From the NCBI GenBank assembly GCA_021234155.1, contig JAJEKV010000124.1:682001-746000 (forward strand): a DNA stretch of 64,000 nt, in the 5' to 3' direction. Positions within the stretch are counted from its first letter, which is position 1; each line of letters begins with the position of its first letter. The notes below the pieces were generated by a model. That model was not told where the DNA came from, did no database searches, and was given only the letters and a program-made list of their open reading frames with translations. Position numbers and translations under genes: made by a program. Source of the DNA: Isoetes taiwanensis. Lineage: Eukaryota > Streptophyta > Lycopodiopsida > Isoetales > Isoetaceae. This document shows positions 43,451 to 55,700 of the stretch, in pieces.

Positions 43451-44514
43451 TAGGTATCAAGGAAATGACCATGTTTTGAGCTAACAAGAATATTTATATT
43501 GTGCAGATAAGCCGGAGTTAATCTAAATCCAAAGAAGTGCATCTTTTATCATCTAGAGGCCAACTGTTAGGCCATGAAGTTTAGCCTGTGGTCTTCAAGT
43601 AGTCGAGGAAAAATCATTGCCTTAAAGAAGCTTCGACCCCCAAGACACTTAGAGATGTTAAAGAATTTATGGGGATGACTTCTTTTTGAGAATTTATGTG
43701 CCTAATTTTTCTCACCATGTTAGTCCTATTTCCAAATTAACCGTGAGTGGGCCATGTTAGTAAAAAAAAAGAAAGTAAATACAAAGCTATTGTTTGACTG
43801 ATGAATGTGAGAAGGCTTTTGTGCAGATTATAGAAGCTATTTGCCATGCCACTTTCATTGAAAACCCCAGATCTCTCAATCGCCATTCACAATTTACATT
43901 ATCAAGCATTTACTAAAAAGAGTTGGGATTGCTATTTTGCAGAAAAGCACCCCATTGCTTTTGCAAGTAAACAATGGTCTCAAACTCGAGGAGAGGTATC
44001 CTAAGATAGAGAGGAGTGTGCTGCTCTTATTTTTTTTAATAGAAAGGCAAGGACATCTTCTACAAAAATCCCAAAGCCATCGCTTATATGCATAATCCCA
44101 TGCCTTTTTGTATGGTAAGAAATTGGAAAAACCCAAGCTTCATAGGTGGGCTTGTAGGCTCCAAATCTTTATGATCTAAAGGTTAAGGTCATCCATGTGG
44201 TGAATAATCCGAGTTTGTATTTACCCGCTGCCTATTTTGAGCATGAAGAAGTTGTGCGGGAAGAAGGAGAGATGGCTAATCTTGTGGCAAATGAACAAGA
44301 TCTTTCGGATAAACAAAGCTCAAGGTTGGCAAAAGAATCTATTAGAAAATTCCTCAAATATCAAGAGATACCTCCCGAATTTTCTAAAAGTCAAGCTTAT
44401 AAGTTTAGGGCTGAAATGTTTAACTTACACTTTGATTGGAGATATTTTGTGCAAGGTAAACAGGGATGGTGTTCTTTTTAAGGTGTGTTGATGAAGAGGA
44501 GGCTGCTTTAGTGC
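43451..44514 (+). pseudogene. Decayed RT-RNase H connection and RNase H of gypsy
   Basis: Fragments in changing frames can be seen: DECEKAFVQIIEAI near 43800, the AIPLLQK-like stretch near 43920 and DLKVKVIHVVNNPSLYLP-like text near 44180-44230. Frameshifts are frequent, and no continuous protein remains. A 94-residue frame (44197-44481) lies before the integrase. Confidence 0.5.
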
Positions 44515-45591
44515 TTGCCGAGAATCATAAAGGTGTTTGTGGTGGTCATTTTGCAGCAGATACAATCGCCAAAAAATATTAAGGTCGGTTATTTCCGGCC
44601 TCATTTATTTAGAGATTGCTATGATGTCATTAAAACTTGCCATCAATGCCGGATCTTTGGTAAGAAAATTTTGCATCCCCCCTCTTCTTTGGGATTGTGT
44701 CCCTGTGCCCATTTCAAGTTTGGGGGCTAGATTATGTTGGCCCTATAAATCCCCATCTTCTGCTCAAAGATGAATACATTGTTGTGGCTACTGATTTATT
44801 TACCAAATGGTCGGAAAAGACCCTTGAGAAAAGCAAATGCATATACTCATCGCTAGGTTTTTGCATGAAAATATTTGTTCTAGGTTTGGAATCCCTTTCA
44901 AAATTTTTGGTGATAGAGGCTCTACTTTTATTAATGAGGTTATTCAAATTCTTGTCTCAAGTCTCAAAATCGGACATGTGAAAAGCGACCTATTATCCTC
45001 AAGGAAATGGTCGTCGAAGTCTACTAACAAAGTGCTTAAGGGAATTTTGCAGAAAAAAACGGTTTGCCAAAACCAAAAGATTGGCATTTGAAATTATATG
45101 ATGCCCTTTGGGCTCATAGAATCACCGCTAAAAGCTGCCACTAATGCTTCTCCCTTCAGTTTGGTTTATGGTGTTGAAGCGGTTATTCTGTTGAGTTGGA
45201 GATTCCCTCTTTGAGAATGGCACTCAAGTTGGATCCGAGTTTACTGAAGCATTACAACACGTGTATGAAGTTTTGCTAAAATTGGATGAGGATAGATTTG
45301 ATGCGTAAAAACTTCAATCTACTTAAGAAGGCTAGGAGGCAAAGCGGCTTTTAAAGCAGACTCACAAGCTCCGGGATAGATTGGCTCCATTGAACTCGTG
45401 CTCAAATGGGATGTTGCAAAATGAAGGTAAGCTATCTAAATTTGAAAATCCTTGGGAAGGCCCTTACCAGATTGTAAAAGAAGTGGGTTGTTCATCCTAT
45501 TGGCTTAAGGATCTCAAAACAGGTTTGGAATTACCAAATCCTACAAATATCCAAAGATTTGAAAAAGATATTGGCCTCAACATGCATGTTT
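44515..45591 (+). pseudogene. Gypsy integrase
   Basis: The zinc-binding region (HKGVCGGHF, then DVIKTCHQCRIFG near 44620-44660), the core (LDYVGPI near 44730, ATDLFTKWSE, FGIPFKIFGDRGSTF near 44890-44925) and the C-terminal part (KLSKFENPWEGPYQIVKEVG, 45430-45490) are present in three or four frames. The integrase joins the element DNA to the host. Broken. Confidence 0.75.
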
Positions 45592-47285
45592 AGGGCCTTT
45601 TGCTCCTATATGAATACTTATTTTAACTTAGAGTAGGTTAATTGTTGTTGAAAATTGAAGATTTAAAACTCTTTTGATTGGTTACGTTTCATTTCCCTTT
45701 AGGCTTGTCAGATTCTTGTTGATTGGATTTGCTAAGTTGTTTTGGTTAGTTGTATTCAAGGTTCTTAATACTTGTACCATCAAGACCATTTTTCCTTTGA
45801 GGTGAGCTAATTGTGTGTTTGTTTGAGCGTAAATATTTTTTTCAAGACGCACAATTTCAAAAAGAGCAAGAGAATTTCTATTCGTCAAAAAAAAAAAAAA
45901 AAAAAAAAAAAGGGGTACACAAATTTCTGAGATGATCAGATCCTCTCATAGGAAGCCAATGCTATCGGTATTCCTGAAGGGATAGTAGGAATCTTGTCTC
46001 AAGGAGAGCCATCACTGCGGCATCCAAGAGACCATTATATCCGGTAAAAAAAAATTGTTCATGGTACCAAAAACATCTTGATCTTCACTCAGAGATTCTC
46101 TTCAGAGTTTGAAATGCATCTCTTTTATCATGAGAAGCATCAAGGAACCATAGCTATCTGCTAGCATCCCCGTGGGAGTAGTATAACTGCCTATACCACA
46201 AATTGAGCATCCGTCACTCATGATGATGCTTACACAAAAAAGTAGTGCATATGTAGCATCCGAATGCATTCCCTTGTAAAAATTCTGGCCCACGAGCCTT
46301 TATTGTGTTCGACACTGCGATCTTTGCTAGTTTCTCTTGATAAGTCTTTTGCCCAAGGAAACACTCCATGGCAAGGTGATCATGGTTCATGTCTTTTTGT
46401 AGAGTTCCTTTCTGAGTCGAGGGTAGTTTTGGTCAACATTTGTGCCTTCCCATATACACCGCCTCTAAATGCATGTGCACCGAGTAAATTTCCACGAGGA
46501 AGAGGTTCTTCATTAATTAAAACATTGTCCCATTCTCGATCTCAGTATGCAATTTTGCACAGTCTGATTACACCATAAGGAATAGTAACTCTCGTAGAAT
46601 TTGGATCAAGCTCGGGGAAGCACTCCTAAATTGCTTTCGGATCAGCTGTTACATTGTCCCATATAGGTGTATGGTAAGAAAAAGGAGCCATGATCTGGCA
46701 AGGGAGGTCGAGTTTTCCGAAAGCACAGCAAGAGGAGGAGCAAATTAGGGTTCGAGCTCGATGGTTTGAATTTTTTGGTTTGAAGGTTTGAATTTTTAGT
46801 TTGAAATACATTCAATGGTTGTATGAGCCAAATTTCTTGAATAGTAGAAGTTTAGTTAAATAGGGTAGAGATTTGCTATGCTTTAACAATTTTGAGTGTT
46901 GTCATTTCAGTCCATTTGCTCATTACTCTTATTTGTCTTAAGTTGGCCTCTTTCCATCTAGCCCTTGCTTCCATATGAAATTTTAAGAGTGCTAATCCTA
47001 CATTGTTACTCATCCCTTTATTTGGCACTCATGCTAATTTGATTATCATTGTCATATGCAGGTTCATCCACTTCTTCTCCATATTCACCTGTCTTGAGTT
47101 GTCCTACCCTCCATTTGATCTTATTTTCTTATCTCTCTCCATTACCTTATACTCGCCTCATATTTCCCACCAACGCAGAGTAATTCTATTCCCTCCACCA
47201 CTTGTTGATATTTTGAAGACCTTGGGTTAGCATTTTTTCCTTTGAGGTCGAGGGGACCAGCCTCATTCTTTCCTTTTTGAGGAGA
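45592..47285. other. Gypsy 3' non-coding region with antisense open-frame remnant
   Basis: On the - strand, about 46693-46080 reads in pieces MAPFSYHTPIWDNVT, RVTIPYGVIRLCKIAY, NLLGAHAFRGGVYGKAQM and IGSYTTPTGMLADSYG, with several stops. It looks like former coding sequence in antisense, perhaps a captured or lineage-specific accessory gene. I do not recognise it. A poly-A tract lies near 45888-45910. Confidence 0.45.
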
Positions 47286-49774
47286 TGTTGCCCTTTTGGG
47301 CAACATGGACCATCATGATACCTAGAGTTTCAAGATTGGAAGATACTTGTCGAGTTTGGAAGACTTGTGGTTTCTTTTTGAGGTTTCATCTTAAGTTACT
47401 TTCCTATTACTCATATGGTAAGAGTTAGTGTTATTTTTTGATCCCTGCTAGAGTTTGGAAGAAATTGGCTCAAGTTTGGAAGACCCTTGGGATCTTGGTT
47501 GTATAGCCTAATTCTTTCCTTTGAGGAAATTTTCTAGTTACATTCTTATTTCTTGAAGACTAGGCAAAGGATATAGCAAGCTATACAAGGAGTTATAAGC
47601 ATGTTGCTCATATTCACTCATATGGAGCTAAATGGAGTTGCACCAATGGTTTGGAAGTCACACCTATGAAGATGTCACTTTAAAGGTGAATTTTTGCTCT
47701 TGTTTAGGCCTTGAAGATTGGAAGACCTTTTTAGAAGTTTGGAAGACCCTGGGGCCTTGAGCAAAAGTTATGAGGTATGATTTGAGCTTTGGAGATAAGA
47801 TCATGTGCTACTGTGGGTTTCCATCCTTTATCCATTTCATCCATTCCATATCCACTTTCCTTTCATCTTTTTATACCCCATTTCCACCTTGTCATGCCTT
47901 CTTTCATTACTTCACTACCTATATTTTTATTGGCCTCACCTCCACTTGTGAATTGCTCTCAAGAGATCATGAAAACTTCAAGAACAAGGAGGCTTGAATT
48001 TTACTTTCATCTTATTTCCCTAAAATCTGCCATAGCCTTTTTTTTTCCTATCTTTTCACCCTCTTCCTATGATTTTTTTTCACCATTCCCAAGGTTGAAA
48101 ACTCATTGACCATGGTCAAATGGGCAAAATTTCAAGTATCTCAATTTGACTTGAAAACACTCTAGATTTGGAGCTTGGCAAAAATAGCTATGTTGGCCTT
48201 TCCAAAATTCAAAAAAGACCTTGGAAAATTCCTCAAATATTATTTCTTGGGATCTGCAAAAAAAAAAAAAAAAAAAAAATAGCAAAAAAAAAACCTATTC
48301 TAGCCTATCTACCCTATTTTTCTATTTTCCACCTCAGCCTAAATTCCACCTCAGCCCCCCATTGGTCCACGTATGGCAGCAGGCGGGGCCTCCAACACGA
48401 CTGGCACAAACCCTTCAAGGTAGGCACGAAAAATTCAACATGTCGACTGGATTATTCAATTTATATCCTTATCTTTTAGAATCATTCAGGCCTGTGGGAT
48501 ATATCGAAGCTTTGAAAAAAAAAAAAAAACCCTAAACTTCGAGCACACTAAATCTGCAAATTGTTACTGCCCAAACTGATTGAATCCCGCCCTTTTGCTC
48601 CCCCAAATCATCTCCCCGAACCTCTTCCGAGACCTCAGGGAACCCCCGTGGCACTTGATTCAAGGGAATTTGCTCAAATTAAGCCCCTAAAATCACTCAA
48701 CCGAAAGCTGGTTTTGGGAGGGACAGATTTTATCCAAGAATGGACATCATTTTCTCAACCCCTGAGAGATATACCTCTGTGATCCGGGCGCTTTCTATAT
48801 CTTTGATATTTTATTGATCTGTTCTACTCCAAATTCAGCTAATCCTGTTCGAGATTGAAGATTGACTGTATTTTGATCAAGACCGATCGTGTTGTGACCA
48901 CGACACCAAAACTTCTACCGCAATTCAAAATTCCTTATTACTTTTCTTCCGCACAATTTCTAGATTATCGAAGCTTACTATGCTTTGGGAGTTACTCTCA
49001 AGCATTATTTTGGATATTTTCTCCCGAGATTTTCGAACTCCTGTGATATTTTATGATCTTAATGCATATTCTTTGCACCGAAAATAGTGTTGCCATCTTC
49101 TCAAGTTATAAATCATTTAATGCCTTTTGCCTCAGACCAATAGAAATCAGATATTTTAAGTTGAATCCCAGCTAAATAGTTGTGTCCCAGCCTTAAATAG
49201 GATTGAGTATTGTTTATATGCAAAGAAAACAAAAAAAAAATAGTTTTTTCATATCTCACACAAACTGTGGGATGTAATTCAAGACTTTGGTCCATCTCAT
49301 TAAATATCATAGTGTTTGCTTGTCAAGAAAACCCTATGCACGTGATTTAGAGTTCATTCTGAGGTCATTTGCACAAATTCCAACTCAAAATTCATCACCA
49401 AACTCTATTTGCAAATTTTGGCTCTCTGTTTTGGCATTGACCAATTTTTGACTGAACTTTGACATTGATTTTCTTGGTCTTTCCCTATCCAAATCGAGAC
49501 AGACTTTCACCAGTAGTTCCCTCTACTTGTCTATAACTCATACCAAAAACCAAAACTCAAAAATCTTAAAGGGTGTGACTGCAAGATTGATTTTTGTTCT
49601 GACAGTTTTTTCTGCTTCAGGGACTGTAGTGATTTTGACAAAACCAGCATTTGAAATTGAGTTCTTTTGCTTTATATGATTAAGGATTGATCACCCTAAG
49701 TGATCTGGAGGTCCTGACCAGTTTGTTTACACTTCCTTTGAGGTTAGGCTAAAATTCCAGGTTTTAGGCTAACA
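47286..49774 (+). repeat. Gypsy 3' LTR
   Basis: 2489 bp, paired with 37618-40112. A GAGGAGA purine tract ends directly before it. Confidence 0.95.
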
Positions 49775-49778
49775 GTTA

Positions 49779-50314
49779 GGAAACCAGAGCTCACGCATAT
49801 CCCAGCCTGATTCTTCCCACCATATGGGGTACCTAGTCATTGCAAAAAGTAATTCCACAGGATGATACTCACGGAAGAAGAGCGGACCCAACTCCACAAA
49901 ACCGTTGTACTCATTGTAGTACGTTCTAATAAGGCCATACATCTGTCCCTTACAAATTTCATGAATGAACTCTGATATGTATTGATCCAGAGAGTGTGGT
50001 AAATATCCAGCACGAAGAAGAGGCCTCAATTGCTGTAGCATCTCGTCCAGAAAAGGAGGGGGTTCAAGAATTCCCCTCATTGCAAGTCTCCTATAACATT
50101 CAGATGGATTAATTTCCATAAGTGGCTCATGACCACAATCAAATCGCTACAGAATGAAGTTGATCAACTCCATTGTAAGCTCCTTGGTGGGACTGTGGCG
50201 CAACCTCCACTCCAAGAAATGGTCAAATAGCTCATCAGTTCCAGGCCGCACAGAATGCCTGGGGCATGCTTGCAGGCCTTTTGGAGTAGCTCAGGAAGGA
50301 TTGGATCCAATCAT
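49779..50314 (-). pseudogene. Helical-family protein, copy 2, cut by gypsy
   Basis: From MIGSN at 50314 the text follows copy 1 at 17520-17047, but carries a stop at the PPWA position (TGA) and another at ILER (CTGTAG, about 50147). The longest open part is 50119-49779 (MEINPSECYRRLAMRGILEP). This copy keeps YYNEYNGFVELGPLFFREYH, the part lost by frameshift in copy 1. The last codons run into the gypsy LTR, so the insertion also trimmed its natural end. Confidence 0.75.
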
Positions 50315-50319
50315 TTGCA

Positions 50320-50760
50320 AAAGCAAGCAAGCATCAACGACGGAGCAAGGAACATGGAGCAGAGCAAGTAGCAAGATCAAGAGCAAGGAACAAGATCAAG
50401 TAGCAAGGAGCACGGGAATGAAGTAGCAAGGAACAAGGATCAAGATCAAGTAGGAAGAAGCAATGAACAAGGAAGATCAAGTAGCAAGAAGATCAAGGAA
50501 CAAGGAAGATCAAGTAGCAAGAAGATCAAGGAACAAGGAAGATGAAGGAGCAAGAAGCAAGGATCAAGATCAAGTAGCAAGGTAAAAAGTGAGAAGTAAA
50601 AGCAAGGTGAAAGAATTTATAGCTACGAATCCAATAATGTTAAAGTATAATACCAATAATGTTGAAGTATAATACCAATAATGCTGATGTATAATACCAA
50701 TAATGCTGACGTATAATACCAATAATGCTGAAGTATTATACCAATAATTCTACGACGACT
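50320..50760. promoter_or_regulatory. Tandem repeats of the divergent promoter, unit 2
   Basis: About 50320-50600 is a purine-rich repeat on GATCAAGTAGCAAG. From 50635 to 50745 five units of AATAATGCTGA.GTATAATACC follow, and then TATAAAAGC (about 50760). The region lies between the start codons of a - and a + strand gene, which supports a two-way promoter; the TATA-like box would serve the + gene. Confidence 0.6.
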
Positions 50761-50802
50761 ATAAAAGCAGCTCCATTCGGTGGTAGAAGTCATTCATCTC
50801 CC

Positions 50803-51042
50803 ATGGCTTATAATATTTATGAAGATCGGTTTGAGACCATTATTTGCTCCATGAGCTACAATGATATTGTTCGGTGCATACATAAAGGTGTTAAGCTGGA
50901 TCCTTACCTACAATCCAAAGCACAAGGTCGTGAGTGTCATTGCCCCAGCCTTACTCGTGTTGTGGTCCATCTTCTTTGGCTTCTTGAGCGCCATGCCTAC
51001 GAGCTGAATGCAATCATGTTAGCAGGGATTGAAGATGAGTGA
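50803..51042 (+). CDS. Small conserved-family protein, copy 5
   Basis: The start at 50803 (CCCATGGC) gives MAYNIYEDRFETIICSMSY, NDIVRCIHKGVKLDPYLQSK, TRVVVHLLWLLERHAYELNA. It has all blocks of the family (IxCxMxxxDIxxC, LDPYL, RVxxHL..x.ER..YEL). An in-frame Met at 50725 lies in promoter repeats and is unlikely. The gene faces the DUF7869 gene tail to tail, as in unit 1. Intact; function unknown. Confidence 0.7.
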   Translation: MAYNIYEDRFETIICSMSYNDIVRCIHKGVKLDPYLQSKAQGRECHCPSLTRVVVHLLWLLERHAYELNAIMLAGIEDE

Positions 51043-51315
51043 ATCATCGACTCTATAATGCCACCAATAATATGTGCATCTAAATTATATGTATGCCATC
51101 AATAATGTGTGCATCAGATGTAATGATGTGTATTAAACACCTATTATAAAAGATGTAAGGATGTAGTATAAGCATAATGAATATTATTTGATGTATCGAC
51201 TATGTATTAATTGTCCAAAATTCTTAAGTATTATAGCAAGAGAAATTACATACATGATTATCGAGAACATGACTGAGATTGAGAGCTTTTAGCTAATGCT
51301 ATGTCCCCCCACATG
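51043..51315. other. AT-rich convergent intergenic stretch
   Basis: Contains ATGCCA.CAATAATGTGTGCATC twice (about 51058 and 51095). Nothing else is seen. Confidence 0.5.
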
Positions 51316-52232
51316 TCAACAATGTATTTTGGAATCAAGCGGTCTTGGTCTTTTGCCATTTGCATCCCATGCATAATCTATGGCATCTAACTTCTCATAC
51401 CTTGATGGATCCGATGGATTGGGTCGCCAACGTTTAGTTAAGCAACTTTGTATAGTCGACCAACGGGCATCCACCATGGTACATAAATGTGACCATAATT
51501 GGTAGACTACGGATCTATGATGGCATCTTCTTTCAGAACGCCCAACCACGTTGGAGTTTCATCGATCTCAGTCGGACTAAAACGAACACCCTTTCGTGAA
51601 CATGTGCATGAGGATCGAACTCATCCATAGGTAACAATGGACGCCCATCTGGCTGGCCCACAATCACGTAAGCAAAGGTCTTACAAGCACGCCGGCTTCA
51701 TCGACCTCTCGAGTAAATGCACTTTGTAGAGGTTCTTGCCTTGTACGCAACCAAAAGTTATCATTTTGAGGTCGCCCCGAGATACATCCGCCAAACACAA
51801 AAGAATCTCGTTCCAGTAATCCATAGTTGCTTTGTACTGTCGTGCAAACACACTATCTTCTTGATTTTTGCAGAAGGAATTCCATAATGCTATGTACTTG
51901 TTGATGCTGTCTGCCAGGCCAGGGAGATCTTTCAATGTCTTCCTTGGAGGGATATTCTTAGGCACCCCTGTTGGTAACGTTGGCTCACCATTTTCATCCT
52001 CCTTCCACATTCTTATTCCTTTTTCTGGAATCCACTCTTTATGGGCTGGCCGCATTTTATATTGCATAATGGGCCATTTCCCATCCATTTTAAATCGGAA
52101 TAGCAATGGGTCGGTATGGCCTATTAGACGTTGGCCTTTATCAGGGATATATCCCTTGACAAAGCCTTTCCAATCTGGAACTTCATCCACGAAATATGGA
52201 ACAGGAGACTTTGCATTGCACTTACTAAACAA

Positions 52233-52655
52233 CACTACAAGGGATAGTCGACGTCCAACGACGTCGCGACGTCGAAGAACGACGGGTCGTCGTCGAACAT
52301 CGACGACATCGTCGTTCAACGACGCGTTAACGTCGTTCGGCGTCGTTCAACGACGTTTCACCGGGGATGGCGGTCGGATTAGCTGCGTGGCATGGTACCG
52401 CTGCGCAGCGGGCGGGCCTGCGTGTCAAAACCGCGCCACCGAAACGTCGTTGAACGACGCCTCCGAAGGCGGCGTGGCACATCCGGCCGCGTGGTTTGGC
52501 CGACATGCCGGCACGCATGCCGTTGTTCGCCATCGTCGATGGCGACGCCGTTGAGCAGCGCTGGAATATCTCGGCGTGGCGGCTAGTTTTGGCGTGGCGG
52601 CATCGTCAGCGCCACGCTATTATTATTGTCGGCGCGTAAACAGCGTCGTTAACGG
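52233..52655. repeat. CACTA left terminal and subterminal repeats
   Basis: Repeated CGTCGTTCAACGACG and variants, GC-rich, ending at a poly-T tract (about 52660-52684). Confidence 0.85.
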
Positions 52656-52742
52656 CATTTTTTTTTTTTTTTTTTTTTTTTTTTGGGAAAAAAAAAAAAA
52701 CGTAAAAAAAAAAAAATTAATATCGACGCCGCTTATCGTTTT

Positions 52743-55700
52743 GGAATGCCAAAATTACCCTATGGACTAAGTTACATGTCGGGTTTTGCAAAAAACGACA
52801 CACACTTACGCCCCACATTGCAAAAGATTCAGCGCCCACCTCCTAGGCCAATTGACTATGAGTGTGTTGCACATGAGATAGTTTGGCGCTTCTTCGAGAA
52901 GGGGTGGCCTTCTGGCCACAAAACTTGGTCCCTAGGGCAATGTCGACGTTCTGCGTCCATTGGCAGAGCCGAATCACGGTTCCGGAGAGGGACTTTTGGG
53001 GCAAGCCGCTTAGGGTGGTTTTAGGGTCCGTGCTCACGGCGCCAACACCCCCCTCTACGCCAAGACACGGCGCCAAGGTCCTAGTCGAATCTGAAAAGGA
53101 TAGAGCCTCAAACGTAAACCCTATGAGTTGCCGTGTTCTAGCGGGGGTTTGCGTTTTGGGTGCCGAAGTTTTGGATAAGGTTTAGATCAAATAGTTTGCA
53201 CTAGAGCGGTCCCGGACACTTGTTGTTGGGCGCCGAGAGCTGGCACACTTGCCCAAGTCAAACAAGGCCAGGACCTTGCAAGGCCTCCTCATTAGAGGGG
53301 AGAGTCCGAACCCGGGAGGCGAGCCCCAAAAAGCTTCCCGAGGCAGCCTTTCTGGCGGCGGCAAATAAGCCGGCCGGGGCGACGCTAAAGACCACACTCC
53401 CGGATCTCGGTTCCCGTGATCCCACCCGTTGAATCCTTTGTTCCGGGAACCTGGTCCGAGAAGGTCAAAAACTCCAACATCCGTCAGGGACAACATATCA
53501 AACGCCAAGCGCCCTTCAGGCGACAGTGTAGAAACCAAAGTGTTTTGTCGTTCGGACATTGCGGAGGCTCCGAAATGCCGATCCGACTTCGCCACATCGT
53601 CCGGAATGCCAAAATTACCCTAGGGACCAAGTTACACGGTCAGTTTTGCAAAAGAAAGAAACACTTACGCCCTACATTGCAAAAGATTGGCAGCCCACCT
53701 CCTAGGCCAATTGACTACGAGTGTGTTGCACATGAGATAATTTGGCGCTTCTTCGAGAAGGGGTGGGCTTCTGGCCACAAAACTTGGTCCCTAGGGCAAT
53801 AACGACGTTCTGAGTCCATTGGCAGAGACAGATCACGGTTCCGGAGAGGGGAAGTTGCCCGTCCGTCGCCAGGGCCTTTGGGAGAGGACTTTTGGGGCAA
53901 GCTGCTTCCGGGTGGTTTTTAGGGTCCGTGCTCTGGCGTCAACACCCCCCCTCTACGTCAAGACACGGCGCAAGGTCCTAGTCAAATCTGACAAGCATAG
54001 AGCCTCCGAAACGTAAACCCTATGAGTTGCCAGGTTCTAGCAGGGTTTGCGTTTTGGGTGCCGAGTTTTGGTCTTTTGCACTTGGGACGTGGCCAATCAC
54101 ATGCAGTTGAGAACGCGAAGCAAGGGGAACTGACGGAATGGAGTTTGGACCTGTACTCCTCCCGTTGTGGCAGTTAGAAGTCAAGGCCCGCTTTTGCAGT
54201 AGCAAGACATTCGTAAATTCGTAATTAATGCATAGTACGGACTTAAATTCTGATTTTTTGTCAGCTAGCATCCTAAGTCATCGCCAACATACAGGCCAAC
54301 TTTCAAAAATTTTGGATATGGTTTAGATCAAATAGTTTGCACTAGAACGGTCCAGGGAAGCTTTGTTGTTGGGCAGCCCGAGCTGGCACACTTGCCCAAG
54401 TCAAACAAGGCCGGGACCTTGCAAGGCCTCCTCATTAGAGGGGAGAGTCCGAACCCGTGAGGCGAGCCCCAAAAAGCTTTCGAGGCAGCCTTTCCGGCGG
54501 TAGCTCCGACGGGGGCGACGCTAAAGACCACACTCCGGATCTCTGGTTCGTGTATCCGGCCGTTGAATCCTTTGTTCGGGGAACCTGGTCCGAGAAGGTC
54601 CAAAAATCCAACATCCATCCAGGAGAACATATCAAACCGCTGAAGCCCTGCGGCGACAACGTAGAAACCAAAGTGTTTTGTCGTTCGGACATTGCGAGGT
54701 TCTCGAAATGCCGAACCGACTTCACCACATCGTCCCAGGAATGCCAAAATTACCCTAGGGACCAAGTTATACGGTCAGTTTTGCAAAAGAAACAAACACT
54801 TACGCCTACATTGCAGTATTCAGCAGCCACCTCCTAGGCCAATTGACTACGAGTGTGTTGCACATGAGATAGTTTGGCGCTTCTTCGAGAAGGGGTGGGC
54901 TTCTGGCCACAAAACTTGGTCCCTAGGGCAATGTCGACGTTCCGAGTCCATTGGCGAGAGCAGATCACTGGTTCGGAGAGGGGAAGTTGCCGTCCGCCGC
55001 CGTGGCCTTTGGGAGAGGAATTTTCCGGGCAAGCTGCCCGGGTGGTTTTAGGGTCCGTGCTTTCTGGCGTCAACACCCCCTCTACATCAAGACCGCTGTA
55101 AGGTCCTAGTCAAATCGACAAGGATAGAGCCTCAAACGTAAAACCCTATGAGTTGCGTGTTCTAGCGGGGTTTTGCGTTTTGGGTGCCGAGTTTTGGTCT
55201 TTTGCACTTGGGACGTGGCCAATCACATGCAGTTGAGAACGCGAAGCAAGGGGAACTGACGGAATGGAGTTTGGACCTGTACTCCTCCCGTTGTGGCAGT
55301 TAGAAGTCAAGGCCCGCTTTGCGCAAAGTAGCAAGACATTAAAGTAAATTAAGTAATTAATGCATAGTACAGACTTAAATTCTGATTTTTTGTCAGCTAG
55401 CATCCTAAGTCATCGCCAACATACAGGCCAACTTTCAAAAATTTTGGATATGGTTTAGATCAAATAGTTTGCACTAGAACGGTCCGGGAAGCCTGTTGTT
55501 GGGCAGCCGAGCTGGCACACTTGCCCAAGTCAAACAAGGCCAGGACCTTGCAAGGCCTCCTCATTAGAGGGGAGAGTCCGAACCCCAGGAGGCGAGCCCC
55601 AAAAAGCTTCTCGAGGCAGCCTTTCCTGGCAGCGCTCCGCCGGGGGGGCGTACGCTAAAGACCACACTCCCGGATCTCGGTTCCCGTATCCGACCGTTGA

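Larger units (their letters stand above)
37618..49774 (+). mobile_element. Ty3/gypsy LTR retrotransposon, 12.2 kb, decayed
   Basis: The 5-bp duplication GTTAG flanks it (37613-37617 and 49775-49779). The LTRs are about 2.49 kb, begin TGTTGCCC and end GGCTAACA. The primer site matches tRNA-Gln. Gag, protease, an RNase H, reverse transcriptase and integrase follow in that order, so an RNase H domain stands before the reverse transcriptase. The pol region is cut by many frameshifts. About 1.7 kb between integrase and 3' LTR holds an antisense open-frame remnant. Long LTRs, a tRNA-Gln primer, an extra RNase H and extra 3' sequence suggest the Tat/Athila side of the family, but I cannot place it firmly. 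Confidence 0.93.
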
